Shown in pieces: positions 10,387 to 20,310 of a stretch of DNA of 64,000 bases. The position numbers were made by a program, and so were the translations under genes. Origin of the DNA: Mesostigma viride. Taxonomy: Eukaryota > Streptophyta > Mesostigmatophyceae > Mesostigmatales > Mesostigmataceae. The stretch covers positions 1,213,482 to 1,277,481 of the forward strand of contig RPFO01000389.1 of NCBI GenBank assembly GCA_009746045.1, in the 5' to 3' direction. The notes beneath the pieces are model-generated. The model saw nothing but the letters and a program-made list of their open reading frames with translations, did no database searches and had not been told where the DNA came from. The number at the start of each line of letters is the position of its first letter. Position 1 is the first letter of the stretch.

Positions 10387-12390
10387 ATCGGATTTCTTTG
10401 AAAAGAGTTTCTCGAAGTGAGGCGGGGAATAAGGCCGCTCACGGGAGCCGCCTGGATGGTCGGCTGAACCGGGCGGGTTTGGCAGATGTAACCGGATTTG
10501 GCTAATGGCTGGCGACCTGGAATTGTTAGTAGGGGCAGTGGCCCTATTGTGCTACAATCTCGAAACAATCTTATGCTTAAAGTTTGACAGGGCCGGGTTT
10601 GTTGAACCGGTTTGTTGAATGATAATTAGAACCTTTCGGAAAGGGTATTTGATTGGTTGTTGTTTTTGTGGTACGGTAGGTGTCGCTACATTCTCAGGTT
10701 GGCGTGTTAAGTTAAGCTCGGTTGCTGATGTCAGCCCCGTGCTAGGGCAGTTTGACTACTTTGGCGGCGTAGTGACATTGTTGTGGTCTTTTTTCTTGTA
10801 AACGTTGGCTGAGCGCCGACGGCTGAGGCTATGGCGGTACAAGAAGTGCCTCACCAGCCTTGCGCTCAGCATGGGTGCGGGGCTAAAATTTGTTAACCAA
10901 ATTTCCGGCATCCATGATCCCTGGCTGCTTAAGGCGGTTGGGATTCATGGCTGCCACTGGCCCGGAATTAATGTCCGGGTGATCGGGGTTTAAATGCGAA
11001 GCGGGGGCTGATGCATTATTTAATGGCTGGTTTGTTTGAAAGAAACGGCCAGCTGGCCGGGTTGGGCAAGGGCTAGCTTGCTTGATGGTTCCGTACCTGG
11101 GGATGCTTGCGCCTCGGGTTGGGCTGTCGGCAGGCTGGCCTGCCTTTGAGTTGTCTCGTACCTGGAAATGCTTGCATTCCGGGTTGGGCTTGGCTTGAGG
11201 GCCGCCGCGGCTCGGGGGGTAAAAAATTTAAGTCACCGTTGTGGGACACGGAGCCTCGGCGCAGGAGGCAAGGGCTGAAAACCAACTTGATTTCGTATTC
11301 AGTGGTATTTCCACTTTTTTGTACGGAAGGAGTGTTTATGTGCTCGGCACTAGGTTGGTTGCTATTCAAAAAAGTTGTAAACTGGGCGTCGGCTGGAATC
11401 AGCGGTGCCAGTCAGCAGCTTTTGCTTTGACTTTGTGTTCCGCGACAGCACCCCTTAGCGGACCAGAGAAGAGGTCGGCAACGAGGTCAGCGGGGGCCCC
11501 CGAGTGGGGTCAAAAATGCGAGCTGTGTCGATCCACAGTGCATGAGTTTTTGTGCATTCACAGTCGCTGGGAATTAAATCTGTTTTCTGGCAACGGAGAG
11601 CGCCCATCGCGACAGGACAGCTTTTGACGGGAAAGGAAATGGTGCTTCTTTAGCGGACCGGAGGGCCAGGAAGGGGAGGTTGGGTAATCGCGAGCCATGC
11701 CTAAGGAGTTCTTAATAGCGGTTCTGTAACCGCTACCTGTCTGTATGCATCTACTTATTGTTTTAACAAAGATGCTGGTGACTATGGTGAGCAAACGGGT
11801 GTATGAATCGGATTTCTTTGAAAAGAGTTTCTCGAAGTGAGGCGGGGAATAAGGCCGCTCACGGGAGCCGCCTGGATGGTCGGCTGAACCGGGCGGGTTT
11901 GGCAGATGTAACCGGATTTGGCTAATGGCTGGCGACCTGGAATTGTTAGTAGGGGCAGTGGCCCTATTGTGCTACAATCTCGAAACAATCTTATGCTTAA
12001 AGTTTGACAGGGCCGGGTTTGTTGAACCGGTTTGTTGAATGATAATTAGAACCTTTCGGAAAGGGTATTTGATTGGTTGTTGTTTTTGTGGTACGGTAGG
12101 TGTCGCTACATTCTCAGGTTGGCGTGTTAAGTTAAGCTCGGTTGCTGATGTCAGCCCCGTGCTAGGGCAGTTTGACTACTTCGGCGGCGTAGTGACATTG
12201 TTGTGGTCTTTTTTCTTGTCCCACCCACCCACCCTCTTTGGTCAGTTTGGTGGCCTGGTCTGCGCGGGTAATCGCGAGCCATGCCTAAGGAGTTCTTAAT
12301 AGCGGTTCTGTAACCGCTACCTGTCTGTATGCATCTACTTATTGTTTTAACAATGATGCTGGTGACTATGGTGAGCAAACGGGTGTATGA
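10387..12390 (+). mobile_element. SDR-1, non-autonomous DIRS/PAT-like element with split direct repeats
   Basis: Order on the plus strand: A1 10387-10799 (413 bp), internal 10800-11681, B1 11682-11806 (125 bp), A2 11807-12219, spacer 12220-12265, B2 12266-12390. A1/A2 and B1/B2 differ by one visible base each. The spacer opens with CCCACCCACCCACCC. The interrupted Gypsy reads ...CCCATA|ACGGGTC..., matching the uninterrupted CCCATAACAGGTC of Gypsy-D, so no target duplication was made. This A1-internal-B1A2B2 layout is the split direct repeat known from PAT/Ngaro/Kangaroo/TOC elements, which integrate by a tyrosine recombinase. The 882-bp internal part has no recombinase or RT that I can see, so it must be mobilised in trans. 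Confidence 0.85.
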
Positions 12391-13583
12391 ACGGGTCTAA
12401 GCACTTCATTCATCAACATTTGAAAAGAGGCAGGAGAATTACAGAGTCCCATAGCCGCTACTCTAAACTGATAATGACCAAACGGGGTAGCAAAGGCGGT
12501 TTTATGACAATCCTCGGGCGCTATACGCAGTTGCCAAAAACCATCCGCACAATCCAGTACAGTGAAACAGGTAGAACCTTTAACCTTATTAAATATATCA
12601 TCAATACGAGGTAGAGGGTATTTAGACTTCACAGTGATATCATTTAACTTCCTGTAATCAGTAGTAACTAAACAAAACTTGCCATTAGGCGTAGGGACTA
12701 ACAGGACACCAGCTGAGTAGGGGGAGTTACTAGGCTCTATCAATCCTGCTTCTAATAGTGACACTAAAATCTGTTTTAGTCCCTTTAACTCGGTAGGGCC
12801 CATTCTATACATCGGAGAGTGCGTAGGAACTGCACCGTCCTTAATAACTACACGGTGTAAAACAGAACGAGGAGGAGGATAAGAAGAAGTCTTTTCTTCA
12901 AAAACTTTGGAGGAATCTATCACAGCCATGTATCTTACTATTTCGTTTTCAGTAAATCCCACCCCTATTGTATCCACTGTGTTCACATCTATATCCACAC
13001 TATTATTAGGGATAGGTATCTCCTGTACTTCTAACTGAAGGAACATACATAGTATATATCCATATTCCTTTAGTTCAGATCGCAATTCATCATTGGTCAT
13101 TAATACTTCAGGTATAGGTCTTACAGGAGGATCAACAGGTGTAGGAGGAGTAATGTCTACCAAGGATAAATTTTCTACTCTATAATGACGTTCCGGTACC
13201 CAGTAAGAGCTATCTGGAAACCAGATGACCATGGTATCATAATTAATAGTAATCTTATTATCCTGGTGCCAATCTAATCCTAGTAATACATCAGCGGTAG
13301 TGATAGGGCCTATAGTGGCTGTCAGGTTGACAGTACGTCCTTGTATGACCAGGGGAAGGGACACCGTACCCGGGGAATGACTGGTGCGACCGTCACCATA
13401 ATGGACAGTGACAGGCTTGGTGTGAGGGATAGGGACTAGTCCTAAACGCCTAACTAGGGCCTCGCTCACAAAGGAGCTAGCCGCACCGCTATCCACTAAC
13501 ACAGAGACATTCAAAAGTTCATCAGCATGCAAGAAGGGGTCTACAACAGTGTGGGGAACGGTTAAGCCACCATTCAAAAACAT
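12391..13583 (-). CDS. Gypsy-A pol, aspartic protease and RT N-terminal part
   Basis: Minus strand. Protease motif VLVDSGAASSFVS (D-S-G) lies near residue 30 and LLGLDWHQDN near residue 100. RT follows from about residue 260: PTHSPMYRMGPTELK, AGLIEPSNSPYSAGVLLVP, DYRKLNDITVKSKYPLPRIDD, FTVLDCADGFWQLRIAPED, FATPFGHYQFRVAAMGLCNSPASFQ. The frame stops at the SDR-1 insertion and resumes at 10386. There is one extra codon (VTTDYRKL) relative to Gypsy-D. The reading frame probably begins further upstream, at the G-run in gag near 13727. Confidence 0.88.
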
Positions 13584-13708
13584 AAGAGGACGGACACGTA
13601 GTGGTAGGGATGATTCAGCTCCTACCGAAGTTATAAAAACAGGCAGGCAAAAATTATTATCTGGGGTACTATCTAAGGACCTGTCCAGGTTACCCCCGGC
13701 TGACAGGC

Positions 13709-14309
13709 CTACTGTTCCCCCTCCCCCCCCAAATCCATAGGGGCTAACCCCGAAGAAGACCCTGGCGAAAAAGCCACTGCTGGAGGGTCACGAGGGAGCG
13801 AAGAGGGTGCAGGAGCCTGATGATCATAGGGGAACCCTGAGGGTCCTGTCTGCACAGCATTCAGCCTACAAGGGGTAGCTGAGGGAATGCGTCCTGGAGT
13901 GGGACGAATAGGAGCACGCTGAGGGGTACGAGGAGGGCGAGCATCGGGATGAGGGGGAGCACCCGAAAGGAACTTGGGGCACTCACGTTTAAGATGACCT
14001 ACTTCCTTACAATGATAGCATGTGATATGAGAGACATCCAGAGCCGAAAGGTCAGTAACACAAATGTCTAATTCTTCTACATAGGAGTTCTCATTCACAA
14101 ATGTCTAATTCTTCTACATAGGAGTAGGGTAAGGCTAATGTTATTAATACGGGAACGGGTAGGAAGAGAAGGGGTGGTGAAGAAATCTGCTACTCGTAAG
14201 AGATGCTGTCGCACATGCTTGAGGGGTAGATCAGTAAAACGGTAGGCAGAGAACTGGCGTTTTACCTCACGTAATAAGGGTCTACTGAGGCCTTGCAGGA
14301 AACGAGCAC
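13709..14309 (-). pseudogene. Gypsy-A gag, C-terminal part with CCHC zinc knuckle
   Basis: Minus strand. Zinc knuckle C-Y-H-C-K-E-V-G-H-L-K-R-E-C is followed by a Pro/Arg-rich tail ending MDLGGEGEQ. A local ~36-bp duplication around 14061-14125 (TCTAATTCTTCTACATAGGA twice) disrupts the frame. The rest (14126-14309) encodes CARFLQGLSRPLLREVKRQF and ADFFTTPSLPTRSRINN, typical of the gag body in the other copies. SDR-2 sits immediately upstream. Confidence 0.8.
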
Positions 14310-16428
14310 ATACATTTCTTGTTTTTGGTCCATTGGAGTTCCTTCCCACCAAGAGAAACATTTATTTTACATTTTTGTGTGCTAGGCTTTATACGGACAG
14401 CCTATACCACACCTTCAAACTCAGTGCACATCATTATCAAGTTGGTTATTGTAGCACCATGCTGGGGGCCCAGCATACTCGAACAAAAGGTGTTGCCCCT
14501 CTTAGCAGCGTGGGTGGGTGGGTGGGAGCTGAAAAGAGGCCTCCCTACGTCCCCTACACCACTCTAAGTACTGACTATCATTCACATTGCGCCACGCAGG
14601 CCTGCCGGCTGGCGCAAGTACAAGGTGACTGACTGCCCATCACAGTTGCGCCACGCCTTGCGGCTAGCGCAGGTACAAGGTCTAGTGACGTACGTTAGAA
14701 GCTACCTAGGCCTGCACTCCGGAACCACACTCAGCCGCAAAAAAAGGGCCGGCCGGTGCAGTACCCTCGTGACAAGCGCTAGTCTTACGCTACCTACGGC
14801 AGGTCGGTCCCCTTTGAGCCCGTCCACGCGTCATATATAAAATGAGCGAAGCTCAACAAATACATTTCTTGTTTTTGGTCCATTGGAGTTCCTTCCCACC
14901 AAGAGAAACATTTATTTTACATTTTTGTGTGCTAGGCTTTATACGGACAGCCTATACCACACCTTCAAACTCAGTGCACATCATTATCAAGTTGGTTATT
15001 GTAGCACCATGCTGGGGGCCCAGCATACTCGAACACAAGGTGTTGCCCCCACACCTCCTACCTGGCCACCAAGGCTATCACCAACCTTGGTGCCGAGTTT
15101 CTTTCCGCCCCTGGCCCCCCTCCTGCATGCTGCTGCGGCTGCCGTACTGCCGCCCCCGTGTGGCCGCTACGGTTTCCCGGCGGACGCAGGGCGGCACCCA
15201 TGTCGTTTCCCCCGTTAGGGGGGCGGTTTCCAGCGGCTGCTCTGATTAGGCCTTACGCCCCCGGACCGTCTCTCACAAACCCAGGACCCATCACCAGCCC
15301 CACCCCCGAGGCTGGGATTTCCCGGCATTGAAACCTCTGTGGCGATAGGCCCTCTACCCTACCAAGGCCTTGGCTTGGAAACTGCTTAGCCAAGGCCCTG
15401 ACCAGGGCTTGTGTTGTTGTAGGAAATTTTTTATGGCATAGAGATGCCCCCCTGGCTGAACCGAACTCTTTATCGCTTTTCCTATAATGCATCATACAGG
15501 ATAAAAACAAGGCGATAAAACAGCAAGAATTTCAGCCCCGCCAGGCGAACATTCTTTGCTGAAAAACTGGGCAATGATGAAGAGCGCGCTCCTCCCACCA
15601 AGATTCGCTCCAGCCCCGCATCCTCCCCGAAACTCCCGTCTGGCCACAGGCCGAAAGATCGTGTCCGCTGTCAGGCTCTTGGCAGTTATGGGCTACCCTG
15701 GCACCCCACGCTAGCCATCTCCACGTTTAAGGCAGATTCGCCTCCACCTGTGATTCTTTCCACCGTAGCCGCTGGCCCTGGCCTGTATGGCTCCTTCCCT
15801 GACGTTGTCCGACTGAAAACGCAGCTTCCCCAGTGTCAGGAAGCTGCTTGCCGCACCCAGGGGTAGAGGGGAATCGTCAGTGGGCCCAGCGCCGGAAATC
15901 ACACCCTTTTACTCAAATCGTAGAGCCCCCCACCCGACAACCATTACCGTGGCCTGTAAAGGTAGGTGGCGAACATAAAGAACTTTATTCCAGGCCTCTC
16001 CACGCCCGGAGAGGCCGATAGCATCGTCTTACATTCAGCGCAGCCGCCATAGCGGCCAGCCGACCTTGCCAGCAAATGCTGGGATCAAGTTGCGAAGCTG
16101 AAAAGAGGCCTCCCTACGTCCCCTACACCACTCTAAGTACTGACTATCATTCACATTGCGCCACGCAGGCCTGCCGGCTGGCGCAAGTACAAGGTGACTG
16201 ACTGCCCATCACAGTTGCGCCACGCCTTGCGGCTAGCGCAGGTACAAGGTCTAGTGACGTACGTTAGAAGCTACCTAGGCCTGCACTCCGGAACCACACT
16301 CAGCCGCAAAAAAAGGGCCGGCCGGTGCAGTACCCTCGTGACAAGCGCTAGTCTTACGCTACCTACGGCAGGTCGGTCCCCTTTGAGCCCGTCCACGCGT
16401 CATATATAAAATGAGCGAAGCTCAACAA
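14310..16428 (-). mobile_element. SDR-2, non-autonomous DIRS/PAT-like element with split direct repeats
   Basis: Read on the minus strand the order is A1 16428-16096 (333 bp), internal 16095-15050 (1046 bp), B1 15049-14860 (190 bp), A2 14859-14527, spacer 14526-14500, B2 14499-14310. The spacer contains, on the plus strand, GGGTGGGTGGGTGGG. The interrupted gag reads ...CGAGCAC|GTACTTCTGC..., identical in layout to uninterrupted Gypsy-D, with no target duplication. The repeats have no obvious similarity to those of SDR-1 or SDR-3. No coding capacity is recognised in the internal part. Confidence 0.84.
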
Positions 16429-16799
16429 GTACTTCTGCGCCCGACAAATCTCTAATTCGTACCACACAACGGTCTGAAAGTGCCAAAAAACAGCCTTATT
16501 ACTCCTGTACGATGCAAATATAGTCGAAACATGCTAGATATTGGTAGGTAGCATGTTCAGGACACCAGTAGAAGGATTGCAACTTTCTGGACTTACCGGA
16601 CCTCAGCTGACCTATTTTTGGCATGTCTATTTTTAGCCGTTTTCCAGATTTTAATATAAACAAATACCTTTTTATGTGCAAATAAAGAGCTCTTGACCTG
16701 GCTGCTTGCAAGTATGTTGATACTCATGACTAAGAACTGTTCACAAGATCTGATGGTCATCCGACCGCATTTGGTGACAAAATGCCACCAAATGCTAGC

Positions 16800-17290
16800 A
16801 AAAATGTGCGTTTTTCGCATTTTTTATCACATTCCATCGCAGTTTCCATACCAGATGTGCTCAGTTGAGGCTGGAAACTTGCATGCATCTTTAACACAAT
16901 TATTTTAGACATTCCACAAAAATTCAGGTCCAGCATAGGTTATTTGATGTAAGTTTTCTCACAAATGTTACCAAAAATGCGCGTTTTTCGCATTTTTCAT
17001 CACATTTCATTGCAGTTTCCATACAAGATGTGCTCAGTTGAGGCTGGAAACTTGCATGCATCTTTAACATCACTATTTTAGACATTCCACAAAAATTCAG
17101 GTCCAGCATAGGGTATTTGATGTCAGTTTGCTCACAAATGTTACAAAAAATGTGCGTTTTTCACATTTTTCACCGCATTTCATTGCAGTTTCCATACAAG
17201 ATGTGCTCAGTTGAGGCTGGAAACTTGCATGCATCTTTAACATCACTATTTTAGACATTCCACAAAAATTCAGGTCCATCATGATCTGTT
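16800..17290. repeat. Subterminal tandem repeat, three copies of ~174 bp
   Basis: Three head-to-tail units start near 16803, 16978 and 17152. Each has TGCGTTTTTCGCATTTTT, GTGCTCAGTTGAGGCTGG and TTCAGGTCCA. Units 2 and 3 are nearly identical. It sits about 340 bp inside the left terminus of the DNA transposon, downstream of its transposase genes. Confidence 0.9.
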
Positions 17291-17630
17291 TGGTAGAGTT
17301 GTCACTGCCATACCTGCCAGTTTCCATTTCACATGCTTACCGATGGATGCAAACTACCATAGTGCTACCATAGTGGAATATGGTCAACTCCAAATCAAAT
17401 GACTCATGAAACATCCAAACCATTCACCCGTGACATAACACAACCTCCAGGAGACATAAACAAAAGTTCATTGATATAAACATTCGCTGGACACAGCTGA
17501 CAATATGCACATGTGGCCATTTGCTCACATATTAATCTCTATATAGGGAGGAGCTGGCAGCTGTCACATGGGCGAGAAAGGTCATTTTACACCCATGCAT
17601 GCAGAGCATGCCAAGTATTGTAGCTGCAAA
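17291..17630. other. No gene seen inside the DNA transposon
   Basis: Sequence between the subterminal repeat and the stop codon of the transposase frame, probably 3' untranslated. I see nothing else in it. Confidence 0.5.
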
Positions 17631-18773
17631 TTACTCGACGGGCGGCATGGCGTTGATGCGTTTGCGCGCCCTCATCTCGGTATCGCTAGGAGGTAGTGGC
17701 ACCTCCCTGCACAGTTTCTGCCTGACCTTGTCAGACTTCATGCCCTGCGTCAACATGGACACCCCCATACCCTTGCCCTTGGCATCACGGCCCAGCTTTG
17801 AACGGTGGTTGGTGCAGCGCTTGGTGTCCTCCTTGCGCATGTGGTGCATGTGCTCTAGCCCCTCTTGAGAGTAGAGGCGCAGGTCCCCAAACGCGAGGAC
17901 CTGGGAGGGGATGTGGCAAACCAGGTCATGCATGTACGTTGTGACAGCCTCAGGCGTAGCAACTTGCAAGAAGGCGTTGAAGAAGATTTCTGCCTGCTCC
18001 TGCACCTCACTAGCCTTATGTGCCCGGTTGGCTCCCCCCGGCCCATCATCCTGGAAATCCGGATCAGAGAGTGTGACCCACAGACTTCGCGTAGACTCCC
18101 AGGCAATTAATGAAATGTGATCACCCTTCCCGGGTGGGAGACCGTCTCCCAACTTGTCCACGCATACATCAAACTTCTCTAGCAAAGAGAGTGCCTCCCT
18201 GCCTATGATGGTGGGCTTCTCAGGGGCTCTGGCATTGCCACTCTTGGAGGTAGCCTTCACATGCTTGGCCTTGATGTACACCCCACACTCCTCGTGCAGC
18301 GTTTTCAGCATCTCCTCCTCCTGGCTTTTCAGCAAGTTTGCCAGGAGGGTGTGGTCAACCAGGGAGCACACGACATTGAGCAGGAGGTGGAGGATGCAAT
18401 CAGGGTGGTCCGCGTGCTCGATGGGAAGAATGGGGGTGCAGCCCCACCGCTGGCCATAGTGATCTAGGGCATGTGCAGCAGCCTTGGTAGGGCTGGGCTT
18501 TGTCTTGGCAAGCTGGGCCTGCGTGGTGAACGTGACATTGCATCCCTTGCACTTAAAGGGGCCTTGCTTTTCCACATCCCAGACATGAGCCAGCTGGCAT
18601 GCTAGGGCGGCAGTGCGCAGGGGATAGGCCTTGGACTCTTCCAGGTAGCCGAACTTGGCCTTAGGGCAGAGGCATTTGTTGCAAGGGAAGGTGTGCGCGC
18701 ATGTGCTCTGCCCCCTCTCAGCATTGACATAATGCTTGTCTCCCCCCCCCACCACCCTTGTCAACGGCACCAC
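17631..18773 (-). CDS. Transposase, C-terminal half (DDE-type, family unresolved)
   Basis: 380 residues. Features: GDKHYVNAERGQ then a Cys cluster (C-x-N-K-C-x-C), a second CxxC pair (FKCKGCNVTF) and HADHPDCILHLLLNVVCSLVDH. This succession (Gly-Asp, inserted zinc-binding cysteines, His-rich LHLLLN helix) recurs in large DDE transposases of CMC/KDZ/Transib type. The frame begins one base out of phase with the stop of the preceding frame, next to a run of eight G/C, so the two halves are probably one protein split by a frameshift, an intron or a sequencing error. Confidence 0.6.
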   Translation of the reverse strand: MVPLTRVVGGGDKHYVNAERGQSTCAHTFPCNKCLCPKAKFGYLEESKAYPLRTAALACQLAHVWDVEKQGPFKCKGCNVTFTTQAQLAKTKPSPTKAAAHALDHYGQRWGCTPILPIEHADHPDCILHLLLNVVCSLVDHTLLANLLKSQEEEMLKTLHEECGVYIKAKHVKATSKSGNARAPEKPTIIGREALSLLEKFDVCVDKLGDGLPPGKGDHISLIAWESTRSLWVTLSDPDFQDDGPGGANRAHKASEVQEQAEIFFNAFLQVATPEAVTTYMHDLVCHIPSQVLAFGDLRLYSQEGLEHMHHMRKEDTKRCTNHRSKLGRDAKGKGMGVSMLTQGMKSDKVRQKLCREVPLPPSDTEMRARKRINAMPPVE

Positions 18774-18774
18774 C

Positions 18775-19947
18775 CTAACTAAGTGAGTCGTGGAGAAGGA
18801 TGCCGTGGTTCTTGGTGATGGTGTCCAACTCCCCTAACACACGCGTGAATGCACCCTGCAACACATCGTGCTTGCTATCACAGCCCTTGTACACAGCCAC
18901 TGCACACAAACCAAACGGTGACTGGGCCTTCATCTTGAGCTTCAAATGTGGATCGCTCGGTGTGATGTTGGCAACAATGGTGGCTTGACTGGTACCACGG
19001 GTGAGGTGGGCTCCATCTACCTGGATCTGAATATCAAACCCACCCGCTAGGTCCAGCTGCACATCGCACACCTTCTCTATATGCGCGATGGCCTCAAGAA
19101 CTCCCACCTCTAGGCTGGCACTAACAAAGGTGCCATCCTCACTCTGCTCCACCCCCGCAGCCTTAGCCATCTCCTCTTCTAAGGCCTTCAACCTGTAATA
19201 GGTGGGCCAAGTGGGGAAGGCCACCTTGCCTTGCACAAGTTCCCGTGGGACCCACTCCCCCCTATCCTCATCCCAGCTGTGGCTGAGGGCCATCCTAAGC
19301 AGGTGCACATTTCTCCTACTCAGTCTGAACCTCTTGATGAGGCAGAGTAGCAACTCAGGATCCCACGCAGCTTCCATGCTGGCCTTCATCTCCTCAGCTA
19401 GCGTGGCGGCATAGCCCAACTGCTCAACCACAGCTTTGGCTACCTCAGGGTTTGCCTGGAGATACGCTACCAAGGCATCCACCTGCAGTTGGCCGCCATC
19501 ATACCTTGCATCCAAGAACCCTTGCACATCCTCTACCAATCGCCTGGCCTGCCTACCAGATGTCATGTCAACAGTTCCTGCAAGGCCAACAGCCCTCTTC
19601 TTAGCCCTCTTGTGCGCTGTGGCCTCCATGCTTGTGCCCTTGCCCTTGCCAGCATTAAGGATGCCCCTGTACGTGGTGCCATGCTTCTCCATGCCCGAAT
19701 CCTTGACTGCATGCACCACAAGCTGTTGCAACCTTTGCACTTCCTCAGCTAGGCTGTCAGCTTGAGCTCTTGCGTCATCCCTCTCTTTGGTGAGGACAGC
19801 AATTCTAGCTTGCAGCTTAGCGACGGTGCGTGGCTGTGCCTCCACGTGTAAGGCATTAGGAGTGGGGGGTGCTGAGCATGTGAGTAGCGGTGTTGTCTTT
19901 TTCACAAACAACCCCCCCGCACCCCTGACACTGTGGAGGTTGGCCAT
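18775..19947 (-). CDS. Transposase, N-terminal half with coiled coil
   Basis: 390 residues. A coiled coil is likely at ~40-85 (KLQARIAVLTKERDDARAQ ...). A helical region follows, then IQVDGAHLTRGTSQATIVANI, a plausible first catalytic Asp segment, and GAFTRVLGELDTITKNHG at the end. The stop codon is followed at once, in another frame, by the C-terminal half. A host origin is unlikely because it lies between matched inverted termini. Confidence 0.55.
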   Translation of the reverse strand: MANLHSVRGAGGLFVKKTTPLLTCSAPPTPNALHVEAQPRTVAKLQARIAVLTKERDDARAQADSLAEEVQRLQQLVVHAVKDSGMEKHGTTYRGILNAGKGKGTSMEATAHKRAKKRAVGLAGTVDMTSGRQARRLVEDVQGFLDARYDGGQLQVDALVAYLQANPEVAKAVVEQLGYAATLAEEMKASMEAAWDPELLLCLIKRFRLSRRNVHLLRMALSHSWDEDRGEWVPRELVQGKVAFPTWPTYYRLKALEEEMAKAAGVEQSEDGTFVSASLEVGVLEAIAHIEKVCDVQLDLAGGFDIQIQVDGAHLTRGTSQATIVANITPSDPHLKLKMKAQSPFGLCAVAVYKGCDSKHDVLQGAFTRVLGELDTITKNHGILLHDSLS

Positions 19948-20310
19948 GTGCCGTGCTTAGGTTGCCCGAATTCTGCACACATACGCGGGCAATGATGCAT
20001 CATAGACACAACAAGGACACAAGCATTGCACAATAGCAGTGAGAAAGCAGATCACACATACCTATCGAGAAGGGAGGCTTGGGTTGTTTCGCTGGCGCTG
20101 GCGACACCACGCGTAGTCATTGGCCCATTTGCCCTTGCCCCTGGCCAGCAAGCCCAGCCTGAACTGCCTGAATGAGGGTGTCAATGACGCCCTCTGCTCA
20201 TCAGTCAGGGTGTCATCGTGGGTGGCGTATACAGCTTGGGTGCTGGCAGCGGGGGTAGCTTGTTGTGCATTAGCGTTTGCCGCCTGTGGGGCAGCATGGT
20301 GGGCAGCTTG
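19948..20310. other. Spacer between two transposon frames
   Basis: Contains a short imperfect internal duplication (GTTTGCCGCCTGTG units near 20274-20336) at its right end that encodes the C-terminus of the neighbouring minus-strand frame. No separate gene seen. Confidence 0.45.

Noticed and set aside
10800-11681. Coding region for a tyrosine recombinase inside SDR-1
   Set aside because: Frames of about 107-128 residues are present but show none of the conserved R...HxxR...Y residues, and composition follows the GC-rich background.
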